From the NCBI RefSeq assembly GCF_905163445.1, contig NC_053201.1, positions 9,992,001 through 10,056,000 of the forward strand: 64,000 nucleotides of DNA. Reading direction: 5' to 3'. Source of the stretch: Pararge aegeria (lineage: Eukaryota > Arthropoda > Insecta > Lepidoptera > Nymphalidae). Within the stretch, counting starts at the first letter, position 1. Each line of letters starts with the position of its first letter. The notes beneath the pieces are model-generated. The model did no database searches. It was not told the DNA's origin and saw only the letters and a list, made by a program, of their open reading frames with translations. Below are positions 22,346 through 33,080 of this stretch, piece after piece. A program made the translations under genes and the position numbers.

Positions 22346-22707
22346 CAGTCCAACGACACCAATACATACTAACTTTTTAAATTTTGCAAGTTGCTCACAT
22401 ACCTACGTCAAAGGCGTACCTACATCTATAGGTACATGTTGATGAAGTACGTATCTCGGCTCGTTCGCGAGATGCAAAACAATGCGCCCGCAATCGTTTC
22501 GCAGTCAATGGGGCTCGGGCGGCGCTATTTATGTAACGCTAGATGCATAGATGTTGTAATGCACTTATTCGCAAGTAAACGACTCCGCATAATGGATGCA
22601 CGGTCAAGGCCTCACGCCACGTGCCCGATTGTTTCTCCCCACGTGTTTTTTTGAGATAAAAGGCCGCAATTAAAACGATAGACATCTCTACGGTTCTTTC
22701 TTATCGT

Positions 22708-23011
22708 GATTATCGACCCATAACCGACCCACGACAGAGCACGGGTCTCCTTTCAAAATGAAAAGGGCTTAAGAACGCATTCCACCACGCTGCAAATGCT
22801 TATTTGTAAAGTTCACACGCCTTCCTTTGAGAGAATTATGGAGAACCTTCAGGCAGGTTTATTAACGATGTCTTCCTTAAACGTTAAATCCAGAGATATT
22901 TTTAATTTCTTGAAATAAAAACGCGCAGGTAACTCTGAAAAGTTAGCAGGGATCGAACTCGGTCCACTAGGTGCAACTGGAGCTCTAACCACTAGGTTAT
23001 CACCGCTTTTT
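22708..23011 (-). repeat. S1 SINE copy, reverse, near full length
   Basis: From left: TAACCGACCCACGACAGAGC (tail end), GGGTCTCCTTTCAAAATGA, CCACCACGCTGCAAATGC, GAATTATGGAGAACCTTCAG and AAAAGTTAGCAGGGATCGAA. The tRNA-like head follows, reverse of GCGGTGATAACCTAGTGGTT at 22992-23011. About 304 bp. Its head is the clearest A-box of the S1 family here, but the cloverleaf is not maintained, so it is not a tRNA gene. Confidence 0.8.
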
Positions 23012-23339
23012 CGTGTTAATGTATTAGTGTTAGTCAAAAATCCCTTTGCTTTTCAGCACGGACTTTCTTTAATAAGAAAGGTATATCTTCGTTAGCTGGG
23101 CTTTGGTAAAGTACTGCTATCTCTTAGCCTACTCGTCTTCATACTTCATCGACCTATCAATATCCAACTGATGGAGCCCGACCTTTCTCTTAAAAGAGAT
23201 GAATCTAGAGATTTAACACATCACGATGCTTCGAAATTATCACATTATAATAGCGGTCCCGGTTAATAGTTTCTTTCTTAATTTCCGAACTCCGCTAGTA
23301 GCCAGTAAATAGTGTGAATTTCTTGAATGAACTTTCTAG

Positions 23340-23425
23340 CAACAAAAACTTACCACAAAACGCGACCCGGGAATCGAACCGTTCCTTAGGCCCTGGTGAT
23401 CCTTAGTCTAACTAGTGAGCAATAC
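23340..23425 (-). repeat. S2 SINE-like head, reverse
   Basis: GACCCGGGAATCGAACCGTT is a well preserved reversed B box, and CTTAGTCTAACTAGTGAGC resembles the reversed A-box region. Only the head portion can be recognised. Confidence 0.6.
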
Positions 23426-23710
23426 AAAACGCAGCCCCTAAATGTACCTATATTTATCAAATCCGTGCGTAGTATATCAATCAAGCTGTTTACATCCCAC
23501 GTTCAGCCGAGATGCTGCGTGACACCATTCGGAAATAAACACTGTAACATTATGTATTCGCGGTCAAGGTTTATTGCGCCTTTCGGAGTTTACACTTTAG
23601 AAGTTGTTTAGTTAAAACGATAAACATGTTTGATTTTACTGTTTAAAAAAAAAATTGTTTATCTGTGATAATTTCTCATATAAATTGGCAATGCGCCATT
23701 TTATGTATTA

Positions 23711-24020
23711 CTAGCTGTCCCCGCGATTTTCATTTCGCCTTAATATATTTTACATCTCAATGTCTTTATAAAGTACAATAAGTAAAATTCATCTTACGCC
23801 GGATTAATGTACCTATCAATAGATCACATCAACAGTTGTTACTAATGAACGGCTAGATAATTGTTTTGATTTTAAATTTACAAAAAATATTGAATTTTAA
23901 TACTTATTATCCTATTCCGGACTAACGGAAATCAAACAAATCAAAAATAATGAAAATCGTTCCATCCGTTCTCACGTTACAAATGGTGTAACTAACACGA
24001 CTTTGTTTTATAAATATAGA
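23711..24020 (-). mobile_element. Non-autonomous Helitron, reverse, 310 bp
   Basis: Reading the minus strand, it starts TCTATATTTATAAAACAAAG followed by TCGTGTTAGTTACACC, clearly homologous to the start of the large Helitron at 18613 (TCTATATATATAAAAGAAAG, TCGTGTTAGTTACTTC). It ends in GGGGACAGCTAG at 23711. Both ends are defined and the preceding plus-strand base is A. No protein is encoded. Confidence 0.75.
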
Positions 24021-24234
24021 CTACACATTATATAAAATGCCATCTTTTGTCAGTTTTTACCTATTATTTATATGTTCGTTACATATTTTCGGATCAACCG
24101 CTGCATCGATGATGATGAAATTTGGCACATATAGCTTGCTTGAGATTCATATTGCATACTTTTTATTCCGAGAAATTTAACGGTCTCCATAAAATAACAT
24201 AAAAAACGCTAACCAAGCCACGGGCAACAGCTAG
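24021..24234 (+). mobile_element. Helitron-like 3' part, abutting a reverse element
   Basis: GTTACATATTTTCGGATCAA, GATGATGAAATTTGGCACAT and TACTTTTTATTCCGAGA are the family's interior blocks, and CACGGGCAACAGCTAG (ends 24234) is the 3' terminus, with a decayed hairpin. The 5' limit is uncertain. It sits next to the reverse element ending at 24020. Confidence 0.55.
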
Positions 24235-24474
24235 CTTATAATAATCTCAGTAACAAAGACCGACAACCAGCTTTTGTGTAGCGCCCTAAATCCCTGTTTT
24301 ATAAGAGATGTAAGTTTAGTCCCGCTGCGCCTCACCGGCCTGATCATAGAGAGCGTTTTATTGGGTTTTAATGTAAGTTGGTCGGTGGGCTTTAACAACT
24401 ATTTTAACACATCAGTGATACTACTTGCGCGACTGTTTAACAAGCGATCCTAGTAATGGACACTACCAATTCTC

Positions 24475-24735
24475 ATACTCCTGGCTGGTACTGGGAAATT
24501 TTAACACGAAAATCCCATACACAACAATTCTTAGTTCAATCAGACCCAGATCCTCGTGATCCGTAGTTTAACTTGCTTACTAAAGGCAGTTCAGTTATAG
24601 TTGTGTATATTAAGGCTGATTGGCTTCTATCAATCCGCACTTAGCCAGTGTCGTTGACTATGACCTAGACAGTCGTCATTCTGAGATGAGCCCCGTGACC
24701 CGTGATCCGAAGTTGGCCGGCAATTGGTTAATCAT
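24475..24735. repeat. Two SINE fragments: S2 reverse and S1 forward
   Basis: 24475-24605 contains CCCAGATCCTCGTGATCCG and TTTAACTTGCTTACTAAAGGC, the reverse of an S2 head. 24627-24735 reads forward as TCTATCAATCCGCACTTAGCC, CAGTGTCGTTGACTATGACC, CATTCTGAGATGAGCCCCGTG and GGCCGGCAATTGGTT, an S1 3' body. They lie just upstream of exon B. Confidence 0.6.
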
Positions 24736-24809
24736 GATTGTAGTAACTAAGGCGTGCTTGCCACTCTAAACGCTGGGTAGCATAATAAAAGAGTGTTGTC
24801 CTCTTGCAG

Positions 24810-24962
24810 GGGTACGAACGAGGCGGGTCCCCGCAGCCGCCGACGCACCCGCCGGGCGCGCCCAGTCCCGGCTCGGCGCAGAGCGCGCCCGGCGGCATCT
24901 CGCCCACACAGGACACCCAGCACCCGCCGCACTTGCCGCCCGGCGCGCAGCCTCCGCACCAG
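24810..24962 (+). CDS. osa: Exon B of an Osa/ARID1-like protein (51 codons)
   Basis: An internal coding exon lies between acceptor CCTCTTGCAG (ends 24809) and donor GTAACT (24963). It is phase 0 to phase 0 and encodes 51 residues beginning GYERGGSPQPPTHPPGAPSP and ending HLPPGAQPPHQ: a Pro-rich, Ser/Gln/His-containing disordered segment with no folded domain. GC content and C/G third positions are very high compared with the flanks, and antisense open frames here are shadows of that composition. It joins exon A in frame as SPHQ-GYERGG and exon C as PPHQ-GYPPPP; both upstream exons end in HQ and both downstream exons start with GY. Because it is a multiple of three with symmetrical phases, it could be skipped without a frameshift. 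The identity rests on exon A. Confidence 0.72.
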
Positions 24963-25691
24963 GTAACTTGTACAAAACATCCGAACATTAATTTAATTAC
25001 AATAAAACATGATTTTTCGTCTAATATAAATTGAAGGAAAAAAAACCCAAATTCCTATATCTTCCTGTTGAACCATATTCAAAAAGGTACAATATATTTT
25101 CCTATTACATTATTTATCAGACATATAGAGTACAAAGTAATACGCATTCACAGTAGAATAATTTCACTTTATATAGTTGCCAAGACCCTTCACAAAGGTC
25201 AATCCTTAGGATACGCCGCCGTCTATATGGAATCGTATTATTGTTTTGATGTTTATCGAAGCGATATACCCGGACTCCTTTGCGAAGGTTGATATAAAAA
25301 ACTCGAAGATGCACAGTTTCTTAATATAACTCTTAAAAATGACGACGTTCTTTTTTTGAACGTTTCATAAATAATATAGTGCCAATAAATGTTCGGCTTT
25401 ACCGCAACTAAGAACTGTATTCGATCTTTTCGATAAACGTGACATTTTAAAAGATATAATATGTACCTTGCCTAAGTGTTAACTGGATACGGAATATTAT
25501 AACTTTCACTACTTTAGAACGAATACAAGAATAACATTATCAAAATATATTACTAAAAAGAGCAAAAAAGCATTTTGACCGCAATAAATATCGTATCTAA
25601 AGTATACGGCTACACTCTAATTCAATCAAAATAATTCTTATCTATAACCCTGAATTGTGGAACCATAAACAACTTAGATTTTTGTTTAACC

Positions 25692-25885
25692 GATGGAGGT
25701 TGGGGTCCCAAGGTGCAAGAATGGTGACCCGGTACCGCAGCGTCGGTCGAACCCTAACGTGGTGGACAGATGACATCAGCGCGCGTGGGAGCCGCTGGAA
25801 ATAAGCGACCCAGGAAGTTGGATCCCTTGAAAAGACCTATGTCGAGTAGTGGACGCCAATCGGCTGATATGATGATGACGAGGAT
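25692..25885 (+). pseudogene. LINE reverse-transcriptase C-terminus, fossil
   Basis: Conceptual translation of the plus strand gives DGGWGPKV, then a degraded PGT and RGGQMTSARVGAAG, then KRPMSSSGRQS. This is the decayed counterpart of the GRWG..RW.DDI.R..G..W and TYVQQW end of lepidopteran non-LTR retrotransposon polyproteins. It is followed by ATATGATGATGACGAGGATGA, a GAT-type tail. Stops interrupt it. The LINE family matches the reverse fragment at 32800-33080, which lies further upstream in the same protein. Confidence 0.7.
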
Positions 25886-26344
25886 GACACAATTAAAAGA
25901 TTTTTTCTGGCAAAAAATATGCTACAAACAATGAAATTGCTTACACTACTATCCTAAACTGTTGGAGAAAATCAATAAGTGAATTTTACAGAACATCTTT
26001 CGAAAGTCGATGTATCTTAGGTTTTATTGTGTATCAATGTTTGTTACCGAAAATTTTAGCCGAGTTCACTAAGTCGAGTCGGACGAGACCCAGCGCCTCT
26101 GCGACAGTTTCTCTAAAGCCGAGTGAATGACCGCTTACACAGTAAAAGAGCCAATAATACTGCCACTTTCCGAGAATTTAGGAATTGAATCAACCATTGG
26201 CTGTGTACCGTTGTCTATATTTTGTTCTCTTTAAATCTTTTAGGGATTATTAATAAACGTGGAACAATATAAGAATGGTTCACAGTGTTTTTTCACGCTC
26301 TGTACTCAGATAGTATATGTTGATTGTTGGAAACAAATATGTAT

Positions 26345-26560
26345 GTATGTTGTATATAGGCCGTATGCCGCAGATCAGAATATAGTTGTCACCTGTGGTC
26401 TGTTTCTTCAGCTGTCGTACGAGGCGACTAAGGGAATATAACGTAGAACGGGCAGCAGAGTCCTCCGTGCTACTACTACCGTGTACTGCAGTACTACCTA
26501 GCGTGGTGACTGTGGTCTCCCGTTAGGAGAGTCCAGCAGTGAACTGTTATAGGCTATTCA
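26345..26560 (+). repeat. R5 repeat, copy 1
   Basis: GATCAGAATATAGTTGTCACC, GTCGTACGAGGCGACTAAGGG, CGGGCAGCAGAGTCCTCCG, CTACTACTACCGTGTACTGC and TAGCGTGGTGACTGTGGTC recur at 42405-42600 and, in reverse, at 29395-29580; a weaker relative lies in reverse at 59020-59190. It is GC-richer than its surroundings and probably derives from a retrotransposon 3' region. Confidence 0.65.
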
Positions 26561-26650
26561 TGACGTATGTATAAACGCTCCATACATACATATGATTTCA
26601 TGTTTGATAGTGACATTTTTTAAAGGAAACCATTGTTATTATATATGATT

Positions 26651-26930
26651 AGCGGTGATAGTCAAGTGAGGTGGGTTTTCCTTTCAACTGACTTTTCGGA
26701 GTTATGTGAGTCTTTAATTATGTAAATATCACTTGCTTTAACGGTGAATGAAAACATCGTGAGGAAACCAGCATGCCTGAGAGCTCTCCATAATGTTCTC
26801 AAAGGTGTGTGGAGTTCACCAATCCGCACTGCGCCAGCGTGGTGAAATAGGACCCCAACCCCTTCTCATTGTGGGAGGAGACCCGTGCCCGTTAGTGGGA
26901 AATGGATTGATATGATGGTGATGATGATGA
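26651..26930 (+). repeat. S1 SINE copy, near full, with TGATGATGA tail
   Basis: The head AGCGGTGATAGTCAAGTGAGG is followed by ACTTTTCGGAGTTATGTGAG, TATCACTTGCTTTAACGGTG, CATCGTGAGGAAACCAGCATG, CTCTCCATAATGTTCTCAAAG and GCGCCAGCGTGGTG. It ends ATGGTGATGATGATGA. It is the best reference copy of the family in this window. Confidence 0.85.
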
Positions 26931-27782
26931 CAGTGAATTTGATGAAGTACAATAGAACACACTAAACTCCGTAATCAATACTCTGATTAGAAAAACTCAG
27001 TTTGCTTTTGAATACCTGTTAGTTCAGAAATATTACAGGCTTTTTCCTACCTTTTTTGTTATTTAAGCGGTTTGGGCCAAGGGCTTAAAAAAAGATATAG
27101 ATTAAAGCGAGACATTTAATAAATTGAACTGACGAGGATAAAGGGCACTTGAAAGATTTACTATTCCGAGCTGATGGATTAGTTAAACAGAAGATGCCTA
27201 TTTCAGTACGTGTCAGGTGAGCACGCCGCTGTGCCTTATCTTGTTTTTAATTTAATTAACGCTTAGGTAAGGCATAACTATAAAACTTTTACACCCGATT
27301 TAATATAATACTAAAGTTTCATCCTTGAACATAATGCGCGTTATTCAAGCCGATAACGACTCGTGGCGTGTTATTTTATATGGAAATCTGTAACGTTAAC
27401 GAAATTGCATACCCCCGTATGGATAGTAGGGGTAATCCTCGAAACTCGACCGGAGCCCCGGCCGTGAACTTTACTGTTATCGCCATCATTAAACTGCTGC
27501 CAAATGTAGGCAATTTTTAAAAATTACCTCCCCGACAATAACTATTTCAATAAACCGTCTATGCTCATGACCATCGTAATGGCTAACTTTTACTTTCGCA
27601 AACTTTGCTCTCTATCTTTGTTTTGTTTTTATTTCATTTTTCTGTTCTCTCATTTTTCTGGGGTAGTTACGCAACCTCAGTATTCTATGTATTCTAGTAA
27701 ATTTAGTAGTTGTTCATTGTACTCTCTCTGCCCTCGACGATTTCGGCAAACAATAAAACAATTTAATAATGAAATAAACTAG

Positions 27783-28098
27783 TGTAGGCTACTATTGGTT
27801 AGGACTTCAGTTTGCTTTAACGGGAACCGGATTCGAACCCGATTATTATACCGATTAATATACCCGATATTCGAAATTATGTGCGGTTTGAATTAAAACA
27901 ATTAAATATCACTTGCTTTAACGGTAAAGAAGGTTATCGTAAGAAAACCTAAATGCCTTAGAGTTCTCAAAAGTTTTGTGAAATTTACCAAACCGCATTT
28001 GGCCAGCGCGGTGTACCATAGTCTAGCTATCCCTTCGCATTTTGTAGAGGAGACCCTGTAGTGCCGTGTAGTCGGGCATTGGGTTGATAATGATTATC
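27783..28098 (+). repeat. S1 SINE copy, diverged
   Basis: A degraded head (TAGGCTACTATTGGTTAGGAC) and B box (CCGGATTCGAACCCGATT) are followed by AATATCACTTGCTTTAACGG, AAACCTAAATGCCTTAGAG, TTTGGCCAGCGCGGTGTACC and CATTGGGTTGATAATGAT. Confidence 0.7.
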
Positions 28099-28857
28099 CG
28101 CACCTTTCTTAAGCACAAACCTCTCCCATACGAGGGAAATATAGTTATTATAACCGCCACGCTGATCCATTGCGGGTTGGCGATGCTAGTATTACTTCTG
28201 TAACGATTTTTATTGCCAGGGATTACAATATGATCTGGATGACATGCTCTCCGGGATATGGAGGAAATTTATGCGGAAAAATATTTTCTTCCTCGCTTAT
28301 TATATTTTTCACATAAATAGGGTTATTTAATTCAGTTTCAAACAAGAATCATGAAACATAAATAGACAATGTATTGTTCAAATACACCCGCACTTGTATT
28401 TATTGTAAGCCGGCTTTTATTTCGTTTCTAGAAATTCTGAAAAACCGTCTATATTCTCATAATCGTACTCTATAACTTTTGCTTTCACAAACTTTTCCCC
28501 CTTGTTTTATTTTTCTTTTCTCCCTTTCGATTTAGTTTCAGCATTTTCTTGTTGTTTGGTTAGAAGGCTTTGTTGGGTATTTCTTTTCTAAATGTTAGAA
28601 ATATTACCCACTTTTAGTGAAAAGAAAGAAAAACGTTATCCCTCTATGTCCCTCGAATCTTTTCATGATTTTGGTTTGATGAATGCTTATAAAAAGTTAA
28701 AACGATTCTTTAAGATGTAACAGATTTCAAATCTATATAAAATTGCCTAATCATTAATTTGATTACCATAAACTCCTTGTCTTCTTTTACATGCCTAGTC
28801 GTCGGTTACCCTTAGTACCTATAAGTTTTCTACACTTGCAGTCGTAGATTTGTCGAC

Positions 28858-29155
28858 CCCCTGGCCCATTGGTGAGTGTGTTGCTCTTATACGTGGGATG
28901 CCTGGGTTCGATCCCCATCAGAGAATTGTAATTTTTTAATTCTTATTTACCTCAGATCTGGTCCGTTGGCTACTGACTATCGAAGACATGTCGCCAAGCG
29001 ATATAGCGTTACGTTACTGTATCGATTAGTAACCTATTAGGATAGGATTGTTGGTTTAATAATATAACTGCCATACCCCCTACTTCTAACAGGTTAATCC
29101 GAACCCATCATAGACTGTTTCGCTCACCATGAGGAGAATATTGCAGTCCAGGGAA
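28858..29155 (+). repeat. S3 SINE-like repeat with full head
   Basis: The A-box region CCTGGCCCATTGGTGAGTGTG and an exact-looking B box (GGGTTCGATCCCCATCAG, near 28912) give way to AATTGTAATTTTTTAATTC, GGCTACTGACTATCG, GACATGTCGCCAAGCGATATAGC, ACTGCCATACCCCC and ATTGCAGTCCAGGG. It shows most directly that S3 begins with a tRNA-derived promoter. It is not an intact tRNA: the acceptor stem does not close. Confidence 0.75.
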
Positions 29156-29394
29156 AAATTATAGAAGATAATAAAATCGTAAGCTCATTTTCAAATATCG
29201 GAAAAGTGCAACGGTAATATAAAAATAACAATGAATGATAATTTACTTTTAAAAATACTGTTTTTCATTTTACGAGAGTGCTTGCGAATGAAATGTGGGC
29301 AACTTTGCGTGCAATTTTTAAAACTTAAAAAAAAATGATACGCTTTCTATCAGTCCACAGCTAGACTAAAAGCCTCTCTCAACAGAAGGGTTTG

Positions 29395-29580
29395 CCCTTA
29401 AAACGTTTGGCAGACAAGTTGGTGATCGCAGTAGAAAGTAGAAGTAGTAGTAGTAGAAGGAGACTCTGCTGGCCGTTCTCCTTTATATTCCCATAGTCGA
29501 CTCGTAAGACAAGCGCGGGAAGAGGATCCGTATTCTGATCTGCCGTCCGGTCTGCCACACTGCATGTTGTTCCGAGTAAT
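29395..29580 (-). repeat. R5 repeat, reverse, with GTA-triplet expansion
   Basis: Reverse of the R5 blocks: AAGTTGGTGATCGCAGTAGA, GTCGACTCGTAAGACAAGCG and ATTCTGATCTGCCGTCC. A (GTA)n stretch at about 29436-29457 replaces the CTACTACTAC of the forward copies. A 61-codon antisense frame is a by-product. Confidence 0.65.
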
Positions 29581-30158
29581 CAAATTGGATTCCCAGTTCT
29601 TTCGGTACTTTTTGGGAATTTTATTTTGACTACGCGATTCATACGTATACTTATTCCATCATACGTTACTTTGTCGTACTTTTTAGTGTTCAAATGTTAC
29701 ACCACATAAATACACTTAAATACCAGCATGGAGCAAAATAATATAATCATGTAAATGTATGCTACTTTACGCCTGCATTTCATCGAATGATGTAATTTGA
29801 TAACTGCTCACCTTGCATTTAGTATTGTTTTACTTTGTGAATGCCGTGGAAAAACCTATAATGTAAGGTTACAAAATTTATAGTTTCATTCCAGGCAAAG
29901 TTCTGGTACTTTGGTATATGTTTATTGTATTGTTCCTACATGCAATACGAACTGTTCGCCACGCTTCTTTTATAAATCTATCAGATATTTATATAACGTT
30001 AAGCAGGTGAAATTAAAACAATAAAGCATTACTTTGATCTGTACATTTCATCTACAGAATGAATGAATCCATAAACATTATCTCAAATATTAACGATAGA
30101 TAAATAGATTTGAAATTTTAATCCACACGAATATTCAAGGTGTTTGTTTGTTTCTTGA

Positions 30159-30193
30159 ATTACTTTTACCATCAACGTGATGGTAAAAGTAAT
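30159..30193. repeat. Perfect 16-bp hairpin
   Basis: ATTACTTTTACCATCA (30159-30174) and TGATGGTAAAAGTAAT (30178-30193) are exact reverse complements around ACG. The stem is too short for a canonical pre-microRNA, and no extension of pairing is obvious beyond the arms. Function unknown. Confidence 0.9.
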
Positions 30194-32025
30194 GCGAGGG
30201 ATTTAAATAAGAAAACATTTTATACCTATACATAGCTTGGCCGCTTCACTTAATTTGGTGAAATTCTGCATAAAAATAATTTGCATCCTGGAGACGACTG
30301 TAGGACACATTTGATCCCAGAAAAAATTGATTCTTGCAGGATAAAAAAAAAATGCGGGCGCAGTCGCTATCTAGTGTGGTCATAATATATGCACAGGCTT
30401 CTACTTGTTACTGAAATATTGTTTTCAGGTATAAGTATGCTGTAGAACTGCAGGGCATAGTCAACCTGTGTACAATACAAGTGCTCTCAGCCATTTTTGT
30501 GCGGTCCACACCTACAAATATTATTACAATCTTTCATATTTCATAAATACTTTACTAAAAATTTTCTGGTGGCAACCAGCTTAAATGAGGCACCTCAACA
30601 TAGAATGTATGAATGTATTTTCCCATATTTGTATAAGTGCTGATGAATTATAATTCTTATATAAAATTAACTTTATTGACGGAAGTGAATATTTTATATA
30701 CTGCTATGTAATGTTATTTGGAAAGCATATAACGTAAAATACTGACTCGAGTAGGCGCGTAGCAGCCACCAATTGTAGTCTATTATCTGAGTCATAAAAA
30801 CGGGAATATGATCGATATCATATGTTGAAATCGATTTCGGAACATCTAACGAAATAAAAATTTAAGACGAAAAGAAGTTGCGGGGAAGTTAATATTTCGG
30901 GTCGTTAAATCTGAAAATTGATTTCCGAAACATCGATGTGCTTGATTTCGTTTCATTAACAATTTTCGTTTATTATTTATTTCAACGTTAAATGTAACGA
31001 CATCCGCCCGAATGGGCCGCGTTAGTTGTTACTAAGCCGAGACTTTGGTATCAAACGGATATGCAAATTAATTTTGAGACACGATTAAGGACTCAGAGCT
31101 TGCTCTTGCGATCGTGGCTATCGTTTCCCAGCACCCGTTAATGTCGTCGGGTTACTCTTGTTTTGGGAACGGGGTTTTTTATAATAAGGTAATATAAATT
31201 TACTAAATCAAGTATATAATGTTAATTTTTACTTGTCCTGTGATAGGTCGCCTGATAGAGCTATCTATATCTATATATTTATGAGACACGTATAACTTAA
31301 CCTAATTATATTTTTTTTAAAAATACATGAAAAAACAAAATATTTACATTATACACACAGATTTTTCGGGTTGTCGGAGATGGTACCAAATGTCAGTTAT
31401 ATTTAACCTATAGGTAACACAAATCAAAAGGTTTAAATAAGAGGTATAAGTAAATTTTTAATCCCAACAGCCCGCGATAGCAGTTCACTTTTATATAAAG
31501 ATAAGCTTGAATGTTTTCTTTCATTTAAATCGGTCGACCATTAATAAAATGCCCATTTTCGAGTCGCGTAAATGTTTGCTCGCCTGAATTTGCTGGCTTA
31601 GTCAGTTAATAAAACTGAGAGGAATACTTTTAGAAACAATGCTAGAAACAAAGATCTAAGGATTACTAAATAAACGATGACTTTTGGATCGTCAAAGTGG
31701 TGGTCTCAAGCGATCGGAATGCGCGGATTGTTTTTAGCACGATCCATCTATCTCTCAGCCCGATTGTATATTTACAGTTTCTAACAACTTACACATTTTG
31801 TTCTCAACGACAGATACAGAAACTGTTAGAGTTCAGATACAATATCAAATTAAGAATGAAGTGCTTTGAAAATTAACCTCTTGACATTATAGTCTTCAGT
31901 GCAAGACTTAAAGGTGTATACGGCACGGTATATATACAGAAGCTGGTTAAAGATATAAAATGAAAAATGCTTATCCAATACGAGTTTTACAGTACAGTTA
32001 TGAAAACGCAATAATTTATATACAT

Positions 32026-32085
32026 ATGCAGTGTGTGCAAACTCGTCATAGAACTGCCTACCCTAATAAAATAATCTTTTTGTGT
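32026..32085 (+). repeat. R4 repeat, weak copy
   Basis: GCAGTGTGTGCAAACTCGTC and ATAGAACTGCCTACCCTAAT resemble the R4 unit at 18011 and 11381, with much divergence. Confidence 0.4.
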
Positions 32086-32692
32086 TGGAGAAGGTTTTAA
32101 CAATTTCAATATATCCTCGGGGGTCCGCATAGATTTATATAATCCATAAGTATTAAACTGATTTATTACATTTATTATAGGTTACCTTTTTGACTACGTA
32201 TCAACTAAAAATAACTATGGCGTTAACATAAATGTAAAGTTTTAATCGTAGACAAACTTCAAACATATCTCCATTTAGATTTTAGTCGCACAGGTCGGAA
32301 TCCGCCGGCGTTAGCGAATCAGTTACGTCACAATACGCTTCATCTGCAAAATTAGGTATACATACAACATAGCTCCATATGTCCACTCTGGCATGCGCCT
32401 ACTTAAGAAAGCCACGTGGCCAAACGTGTACAATAATATTATAGGAACATGAAATCTAGGAGTCTTTTAAAATAAAAATATGAAAGTGATTTACGTGTGT
32501 TATGAATTACTTTGAAAGTATTGTGCTGTTTATTAAACAACTGCATTAATAGTGTTTAGACATTTTGTCATACTTCAATTTTAACAAGTATTTTTTTAGC
32601 AGTTTGACACTTTTAAATAAAAAAAAAAAAATCAAAATCGGAGCCAGATTTAGACACGTATTAAGTTACCGGTTGGGTTTCATTGTCCTCTT

Positions 32693-32726
32693 TAATTATC
32701 TAGACATTTGTATGTCTAGATGATTA
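32693..32726. repeat. 15-bp imperfect palindrome around TCTAGA
   Basis: TAATTATCTAGACAT (32693-32707) and ATGTCTAGATGATTA (32712-32726) pair with one mismatch around a four-base loop TTGT. It sits in an AT-rich stretch after a poly-A run. No element can be assigned. Confidence 0.85.
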
Positions 32727-32799
32727 AAAGAAGAAGAAAAGTCGGGCTTGTAAATAGAAAAATTAAGTGATATTGGGTTAGTAATTCGACGGGGAATAT

Positions 32800-33080
32800 T
32801 TATCGTCGTCTGGTGCGCCATGCCATTCCAGCACCGTAGGAACACATTTCTATCGGTTGTCTGAGCTATGTGCCCTGCCCATTGCTACTTCGACTTCTCG
32901 TTCAGCTATTTCGTCAACTCTAGTCCTATTACGGTTTTTCCTCCTGATTTGATCACGTGCCCAGAGCTACTCTCAATCGCCCGCTGAATCACTCTGAGCC
33001 TTCCAATGAGACATATAGTAAGACGACCACTTTTCAGAGCCATAAGTCATCGCTGGCATCGAAACACTGGTCATAATACT
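32800..33080 (-). pseudogene. LINE reverse-transcriptase C-terminal region, fossil
   Basis: On the minus strand, translation across frames gives PAMTYGSEKW, then ICLIGRLRVIQRAIES and RNRTRVDEIAE-like text. This is the decayed MTYGSETW...RLRVTQRAMER...IRRRT region of lepidopteran non-LTR retrotransposons, just upstream of the part fossilised at 25692-25885. At least two frameshifts and several stops are present. Fragment only. Confidence 0.7.

Larger units (their letters stand above)
3213..24809 (+). other. osa: Intron 2 of the host gene (21.6 kb)
   Basis: The donor GTAAGT lies at 3213-3218 and the acceptor TCTTGCAG ends at 24809. The intron is filled with SINE, Helitron and LINE remnants listed separately. 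Unannotated parts are 5800-6190, 9110-10080, 12810-14060, 14880-17860 and 21240-21640. They are AT-rich, show scattered short open frames that fit chance, and give me no recognisable gene. The stretch 12967-13260 is moderately GC-rich and 15900-16300 is of mixed composition; neither has a support for coding that I can defend. Confidence 0.7.

Noticed and set aside
24728..24988. Three minus-strand frames of 69-86 codons over exon B
   Set aside because: They are antisense shadows of the GC-rich exon B; the Cys/Gly/Arg-rich products are what reversed Pro/Ala/Gly codons give.
28858..28930. Possible tRNA gene (A- and B-box-like sequences)
   Set aside because: The sequence continues into the S3 SINE body and no acceptor stem or anticodon arm closes. 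The same applies to heads at 8858, 12538 and 22992.
29436..29457. GTA repeats considered as part of a CRISPR-like or satellite array
   Set aside because: They are a simple triplet expansion within an R5 copy. No spaced identical repeats occur anywhere in the window, and the DNA is eukaryotic.
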